NCBI RefSeq assembly: GCF_001661675.2
Contig: NZ_CP019602.1
Span: 1,265,501-1,329,500, forward strand
From: Croceicoccus marinus
GTDB lineage: Bacteria > Pseudomonadota > Alphaproteobacteria > Sphingomonadales > Sphingomonadaceae
DNA: 64,000 nt
Direction: 5' to 3'
Under the pieces are notes generated by a model, which was given only the letters and a program-made list of their open reading frames with translations, was not told the DNA's origin and did no database searches. The position numbers and the translations under genes were made by a program. The first letter of the stretch is position 1; every line of letters begins with the position of its first letter. Shown here one piece after another: positions 59,478 through 64,000 of this stretch.

Positions 59478-61322
59478 ATGCCTGTCATAAGACGACTTCC
59501 CATGGCGCTGGTGAACCGCATCGCCGCGGGCGAGGTGGTCGAACGCCCTGCCGCCGCGTTAAAGGAAATCGTTGAAAACGCAATCGATTCCGGCGCGAGC
59601 AAGATCGCCGTCGTGCTGATCGAGGGCGGGCTTGGCTCGATCGAGGTAACCGACGACGGCTGCGGCATGTCGCCCGATGACATGGCGTTGGCGCTGGAAC
59701 GGCATGCCACTTCGAAGCTGCCTGTCGAGCTGGTCGGCGAGGAAGGCGCGATCGAGCAGGTCTCGACCCTTGGCTTTCGGGGCGAGGCGCTGCCCTCGAT
59801 CGCCAGCGTCGCGCGGCTGACCATCGAATCACGACCCGCCGATGCGGCGCAGGGCTGGACGCGGGTGACCGATCACGGCGAGGCGATTTCCGAAGGGCCT
59901 GCCGCCCTGCCGCCCGGCACCCGCATCCGGGTCGAGGACGTGTTCGCCCGCGTGCCCGCGCGCCGCAAGTTCCTGCGCACGCCGCGCAGCGAATACATGG
60001 CCTGCCATGACGTGATGCGCCGCCTGGCCATGGCGCGGCCCGACGTGGGATTCCGCTTTTCGAACGACGGGCGGCGAATCTTCGCCGTGCAGCCGGGAGA
60101 GAGCCTGGAAACCCGCGTGTCGCGACTGGTCGCGCGCGAGCTGGCGGACAATGCCGTCAGCATAGACTGCGCGCGCGGGCCGGTCGATGCGCCCTTGCGC
60201 CTGACCGGCATCGCGGGGCTGCCGACCTATAACCGCGGCGTGGCGGACCACCAGTATCTTTTCGTCAACGGCCGCCCGGTGAAGGACCGCCTTCTGGTGG
60301 GCGCGGTGAGGGGGGCCTATGCCGACATGCTGGCGCGCGATCGCCACGCGGTGCTGGCGCTGTTCCTGACCGTGCCGCCTAGCGAAGTCGACGTGAACGT
60401 GCATCCCGCCAAGACCGAGGTGCGGTTTCGCGACGCTGCGGCTGTACGCTCGCTGATCGTGGGCGGTCTGCGCGATGCGCTGTCGGCAGGCGACCGGCGT
60501 TCGGCACAGCAGCCCTCGGCGCAGGCGATGGCGGCCTGGCGATCGGAGCCGGTCGCCGCACCCGCAGGCGATCCGCTTTCGCTGGCCCTGCGCGAGCAAC
60601 GACCGATGTTCGCCGCGCATCCGCAGCGGCCTGATCCCTACGGCCCGGCGCAGTCCGCATTCCGCGCCATGGAAGCCGCGATCCTCGAACCCTCGGCGCG
60701 GGCGGAGGAAGCCGCTTCCTACGCGCCCGAGGCCGACGAGTTTCCTATGGGTGCCGCCCGCGGGCAGATCGCGGAGACCTATATCGTGGCGGAGGCTTCG
60801 GACGGGCTGGTCATCGTCGACCAGCATGCGGCGCATGAACGGCTGACGCTGGAACGGCTGCGCGCCGCGGGAGCGGACAGCGGGGTCGCGCGGGCGCAGG
60901 CCCTGCTGATTCCCGAGGTCGTGGAAATGGACGAAGGCGACTGCGACCGCATCGAAAGTGCCGCCGACCGGCTGGGCGAGCTGGGCCTTGGGGTCGAGCG
61001 TTTCGGACCCGATGCGGTGCTGGTCCGGTCGCTGCCCGCTGCCTTGTCGGGCGCGAATTGCCAGTCGCTGCTGCAGGACATCGCCGACGATATCGCGCAG
61101 AACGGCGAAGCGCTGTTGCTGGGCGAGAAGCTCGATCTCGTGCTTGCGACCATGGCTTGCCACGGATCGGTGCGGGCGGGGCGGCGGCTTTCGGTGGCCG
61201 AAATGAACGCGCTGCTGCGCGAGATGGAGCGCACGCCGCGATCCGGCCAGTGCAACCATGGCCGCCCGACATGGGTCAAGCTGTCGATGGGCGATGTCGA
61301 AAAGCTTTTCGGACGGAAATAG
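59478..61322 (+). CDS. mutL: DNA mismatch repair protein MutL
   Basis: A 614-residue GHKL ATPase that links MutS to strand incision. The N-terminal ATPase has EIVENAIDSGAS, DDGCGM, and GFRGEALPSI. Residues ~340-420 form a variable linker. The C-terminal domain has the endonuclease metal motif DQHAAHERLTLE plus ACHGSVRAG and GQCNHGRP, so this MutL probably nicks DNA itself, in keeping with alphaproteobacteria that lack MutH. It diverges from mreB and is followed after 19 bases by a lipoprotein gene. Confidence 0.95.
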   Translation: MPVIRRLPMALVNRIAAGEVVERPAAALKEIVENAIDSGASKIAVVLIEGGLGSIEVTDDGCGMSPDDMALALERHATSKLPVELVGEEGAIEQVSTLGFRGEALPSIASVARLTIESRPADAAQGWTRVTDHGEAISEGPAALPPGTRIRVEDVFARVPARRKFLRTPRSEYMACHDVMRRLAMARPDVGFRFSNDGRRIFAVQPGESLETRVSRLVARELADNAVSIDCARGPVDAPLRLTGIAGLPTYNRGVADHQYLFVNGRPVKDRLLVGAVRGAYADMLARDRHAVLALFLTVPPSEVDVNVHPAKTEVRFRDAAAVRSLIVGGLRDALSAGDRRSAQQPSAQAMAAWRSEPVAAPAGDPLSLALREQRPMFAAHPQRPDPYGPAQSAFRAMEAAILEPSARAEEAASYAPEADEFPMGAARGQIAETYIVAEASDGLVIVDQHAAHERLTLERLRAAGADSGVARAQALLIPEVVEMDEGDCDRIESAADRLGELGLGVERFGPDAVLVRSLPAALSGANCQSLLQDIADDIAQNGEALLLGEKLDLVLATMACHGSVRAGRRLSVAEMNALLREMERTPRSGQCNHGRPTWVKLSMGDVEKLFGRK

Positions 61323-61341
61323 GACGGGAAAAGGGACTTTG

Positions 61342-61842
61342 ATGATAAGGCGAATGATGGTCGCGGCACTGGCGGTGCCTGCCTTGCTGACATCTGCTTG
61401 CGGCGAGGAGCGCGATCCGGCGCAGGAAGCGGCCGACGTGGCCGAGATCCGCGCGATGCATGACAATCCGCCCGCCGTGCCCGTCGATCCCCAGCGAATA
61501 TCCTATAGCGATATCGAGAAGAACGATCTGTTCGGCGCGGGCTGCGGGTTCGCGCCGGAAAACAGCCTGTCGGTTATCGCGCTGGCGCAGCCCGATCGGG
61601 GCTTTCTGAAGCTGGGCGGCGAGATCCTGACGCTGTCGCCCGACAAGGGCGGGGCGTCGCTTCCGATGGACAGCTGGCAGAACTATTCCGGCAGCGACTT
61701 TGCATTCGAACTGATGCGAACGAGCGAAACCGGCGAGCAGAGCGGCGTGGAGGCCACCAGCTGGCCGGGTTCGCTCAGGATCAGCGACCGTCAGGGCAAG
61801 ACCGTCTACGAGGCCGGCGGTACGCTCCAGTGCGGAGCGTGA
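61342..61842 (+). CDS. Hypothetical lipoprotein, 166 residues
   Basis: A lipoprotein of unknown function: basic MIRRMMVA, hydrophobic stretch and lipobox LLTSAC with Cys20. The mature part (EERDPAQEAADVAEIRAMHDNPPAVPVDPQ then a beta-rich region with GAGCGFAPENSLSVIALAQPD and the end GGTLQCGA) contains two further cysteines (in GAGCGF and LQCGA) that could form a disulfide in the periplasm. It starts 19 bases after mutL and is probably co-transcribed with it. No named family is recognised. Confidence 0.7.
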   Translation: MIRRMMVAALAVPALLTSACGEERDPAQEAADVAEIRAMHDNPPAVPVDPQRISYSDIEKNDLFGAGCGFAPENSLSVIALAQPDRGFLKLGGEILTLSPDKGGASLPMDSWQNYSGSDFAFELMRTSETGEQSGVEATSWPGSLRISDRQGKTVYEAGGTLQCGA

Positions 61843-61860
61843 CGGCCGGCCCTCAAGCGA

Positions 61861-62661
61861 TCAACCTGCGCGGAACTTGGGAGTGCTGCCCGATGCATCC
61901 ATGTCGGGTATGATGCGGTAACGCGCAAGCACCAGGCTGAAGAGGCCGAACAGCAGCAGGCCCACGGCAGTCAGCGTGAACCAGATGCCGTCGTCCGCAA
62001 GACTTGCGACCGCATTGCCCAGCGTCTTCACGCTCTCGCCGCTGGAGAACCAGCCCGAGCGGATCAGCGACCAGCCGATCACGACGAACACGATGGCGCG
62101 CGCAAGATAACCTGCGCCCCCCAGCCAGCGAGTGGCTGAAGGAGCCCGCGCGCTGATGCGGTTCATGAAACTGCCGGTAATGCCCTTCTTGGCCTGGAAT
62201 ACGGCGGTGGCCAGGAAGCAGAGGCCCAGAAGACCAAGAAGGATGTCCCCCAACGGAAATGAAAGCACGCCCGACGCGGCTTCCTGCGCGCCATCGCCCG
62301 ATCCGCCTCCCGATTGCGTGGCGAACTTGTAGGCCGAAAAGGCAAGCGCGAAATGGCCGATGGCGCTGCCGGCATGGCCGATGCGCTGGGCGATGCCCTT
62401 CTTGTCGCTACCGTGATTCTCGATGTCGAAGAAGGTCGAGGCGAGGCGGAAAAGTCCATAGGCCGTCAGGCCGACGACCAGCAGCCACAGGACGAACATC
62501 CCGGCGGGAAATTCCTCGATGGCGCGGAAGACGCCGTTGGTTCCTTGCTGGATACTGCCGACGCTAGTCAGCGCGATGATGCCGATCAGCGTGTAGAGTA
62601 TGGCGCGGGACAGATACCCCACCCGTACGAGCCAACGAAATTTTTCGGACTTGTCCACCAT
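61861..62661 (-). CDS. DUF1206 family membrane protein
   Basis: A 266-residue inner-membrane protein with about six transmembrane segments arranged as three pairs. Repeats resembling RVGYLSRAILYTLIGIIAL, RIGHAGSAIGHFALAFSAY and GGAGYLARAIVFVVIGWSLI mark the triplicated DUF1206 unit. Its function is unknown. It converges on the lipoprotein gene with 18 bases between stops. The 87-base gap to ychF is G-rich and contains no clear promoter; co-transcription with ychF is possible. Confidence 0.82.
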   Translation of the reverse strand: MVDKSEKFRWLVRVGYLSRAILYTLIGIIALTSVGSIQQGTNGVFRAIEEFPAGMFVLWLLVVGLTAYGLFRLASTFFDIENHGSDKKGIAQRIGHAGSAIGHFALAFSAYKFATQSGGGSGDGAQEAASGVLSFPLGDILLGLLGLCFLATAVFQAKKGITGSFMNRISARAPSATRWLGGAGYLARAIVFVVIGWSLIRSGWFSSGESVKTLGNAVASLADDGIWFTLTAVGLLLFGLFSLVLARYRIIPDMDASGSTPKFRAG

Positions 62662-62748
62662 CTGCGTGTTCCCCCGGGATAATCGATGTGTGCGGGGGGA
62701 ACGGGCGGAACGCTGAAAAGTGCCCGGATGGGGGTGAAGCGAGTTCTG

Positions 62749-63849
62749 TCAGACGTTGAACTTGAAGTGCAGGACGTCACCGTCTTGCACGACATATTCC
62801 TTGCCTTCCTGCCGAAGCTTGCCGGCTTCGCGCGCCGCACTCTCACCGCCCAGTGTGACATAGTCGTTATAGGCGATGGTTTCGGCCCGGATGAAGCCGC
62901 GTTCGAAATCGGTGTGGATCTCGCCCGCCGCCTGCGGAGCCTTGGACCCGCTGGGAAACGTCCAGGCGCGGGTTTCCTTGGGACCCGCGGTGAAGAAGGT
63001 CTTGAGCTGCAGCAGATCGTAACCGGCGCGGATCACGCGGGCGAGGCCGCTTTCCGCCAGGCCGATGGATTCCAGGAACTCGGCGCGGTCTTCCTGCGCC
63101 ATGGCAACGATCTCGCTCTCGATCGCAGCGGACACGACGACGGCCTGCGCGCCTTCGGAAGCGGCCTTTTCGAACACCTTGGCCGACAGCGCGTTGCCCT
63201 CGGCGGCGTCATCCTCTGCCACGTTGCACACATACAGGACGGGCTTGGCGGTGAGCAGTTGCGCCTGCGCCAGCACGCGGGCTTCCTCGTCGTCGCGGGG
63301 CTCGGTCAGGCGGGCGGGCTTGCCCTCGCGCAGCAGTTCCAATGCCTGGCCCAGCACGCTGGCGGCGATCCTGGCTTCCTTGTCCCCGCTGGTCGCGCGC
63401 TTGGCGGCGGCGGGCACGCGCTTTTCCAGGCTTTCGAGGTCGCTCATCAGCAGCTCGGTCTCCACCACCTCGGCATCGGCGATGGGGTCGACCTTGTTGG
63501 CGACGTGCTGGATGTCGTCATCCTCGAAACAGCGCAGGACGTGGACGATGGCGTCCACCTCGCGGATATTGCCGAGGAACTGGTTGCCAAGCCCTTCGCC
63601 CTTGGATGCGCCCTTCACCAGGCCCGCGATGTCGACGAATGCCAGCTGGGTGGGAATGATCTTTTCGGATTTGGCGATGGCGGCGATCTTGTCCAGCCGC
63701 TCATCGGGAACGCCGACCTGGCCGACATTGGGCTCGATCGTGCAGAACGGATAGTTCGCCGCCTGCGCCGCCTGCGTTTCGGTCAGCGCATTGAAAAGCG
63801 TCGACTTGCCGACATTGGGAAGGCCGACGATGCCGCAACGAAAACCCAT
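62749..63849 (-). CDS. ychF: Redox-regulated ATPase YchF
   Basis: A 366-residue Obg-like P-loop protein that binds ATP rather than GTP. G1 is GLPNVGKST, G3 DIAGLVKGASKGEG, and the G4 position reads NVAE instead of NKxD, the mark of ATP preference. A coiled-coil insertion (~128-200) and a C-terminal TGS domain (LKTFFTAGPKETRAWTFPSGSKAPQAAGEIHTDFERGFI) follow. It interacts with the ribosome and translation. I start at ATG 63849 (MGFRCGIVG), the conserved N terminus; the open frame to 63900 is not family-like. Confidence 0.95.
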   Translation of the reverse strand: MGFRCGIVGLPNVGKSTLFNALTETQAAQAANYPFCTIEPNVGQVGVPDERLDKIAAIAKSEKIIPTQLAFVDIAGLVKGASKGEGLGNQFLGNIREVDAIVHVLRCFEDDDIQHVANKVDPIADAEVVETELLMSDLESLEKRVPAAAKRATSGDKEARIAASVLGQALELLREGKPARLTEPRDDEEARVLAQAQLLTAKPVLYVCNVAEDDAAEGNALSAKVFEKAASEGAQAVVVSAAIESEIVAMAQEDRAEFLESIGLAESGLARVIRAGYDLLQLKTFFTAGPKETRAWTFPSGSKAPQAAGEIHTDFERGFIRAETIAYNDYVTLGGESAAREAGKLRQEGKEYVVQDGDVLHFKFNV

Positions 63850-64000
63850 TTGAAACTCCGCTTGATACTCTGGCAGGCCCGATAGGCGGTGACGCCCCAA
63901 ATAGCCAGTATGAGTTTGCCAGCGAAAGTTTCGGGTCGTCGCGGCGATCGCCGGCCGGTCCCGTCATTGGTGTGGCTTAGCCTTCCGAAGGCATCGCCTG

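Noticed and set aside
63977..64000. Last codons of a minus-strand gene (ending QAMPSEG then stop) upstream of ychF
   Set aside because: Only seven codons are visible. Peptidyl-tRNA hydrolase often sits there, but this is too short to call; the remaining 127 bases to ychF show no other feature.

Overview
The window is GC-rich, densely coded chromosome from an alphaproteobacterium. Gene content and order (dnaG-rpoD next to yqeY and carAB; glyA-small gene-nrdR-trmJ; mreBCD-mrdA-rodA; RibB fused to a degenerate GTP cyclohydrolase II domain) and many protein features point to Sphingomonadales, probably Erythrobacteraceae. That placement is an inference from protein style; no rRNA is present. I see no prophage, insertion sequence, integron or CRISPR array. 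Most of the window is housekeeping core.

Layout. 1-5.4 kb: miaA (partial), serB, purL, xseB, ispA, coaD. 5.5-12.8 kb: a periplasmic cyclophilin, queA, a two-gene ABC exporter, a DUF481 outer-membrane protein, a TauE/SafE permease, an AlkB-like dioxygenase and tgt; queA and tgt both serve queuosine. 12.8-17.6 kb: a 55-residue orphan, rpsD, an AroQ chorismate mutase, then trmJ, nrdR, a 59-residue membrane protein, glyA and rpiB, all on the minus strand except the mutase. 17.7-27.6 kb: rpoD, dnaG and yqeY (minus), diverging from carA, carB and greA (plus). 27.6-30.1 kb: a small-protein envelope cluster resembling E. coli yqjD-yqjE. 30.4-35.8 kb: eno, an M13-peptidase lipoprotein whose zinc site is destroyed, ribH, and an HTH-RibB-(dead RibA) fusion. 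35.8-41 kb: a 24-codon gene with its own terminator, a CHASE2/EAL phosphodiesterase, an OmpA-like lipoprotein and a cation/proton antiporter. 41-46.8 kb: a fused 5-oxoprolinase, a YitT-like protein, an unknown membrane protein and a PilZ protein. 46.9-51.8 kb: an oligopeptide ABC transporter locus (oppABCDF) broken by a frameshift and an internal deletion. 52-53.3 kb: a beta-barrel/OmpA protein and tRNA-Lys(CTT). 53.4-59.3 kb: rodA-mrdA-mreD-mreC-mreB, the elongasome operon. 59.5-63.9 kb: mutL, a lipoprotein, a DUF1206 membrane protein and ychF.

Regulation. Three exact GGAAC-N16-CGTT sequences, the general-stress (EcfG-type sigma) promoter consensus of alphaproteobacteria, lie in intergenic DNA and point at three envelope genes (starts near 30109, 46152 and 52021); several one-mismatch copies precede other envelope genes. 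A perfect 16-bp palindrome sits 13 bp upstream of the HTH-RibB fusion and may be its own operator. A CtrA-type box TTAA-N7-TTAAC precedes the 24-codon gene.

The most unusual items are the zinc-less M13 lipoprotein, the HTH-RibB fusion with its palindrome, the 24-codon gene, the stress-promoter set and the decayed opp locus. I did not find a convincing new defence or biosynthetic system.
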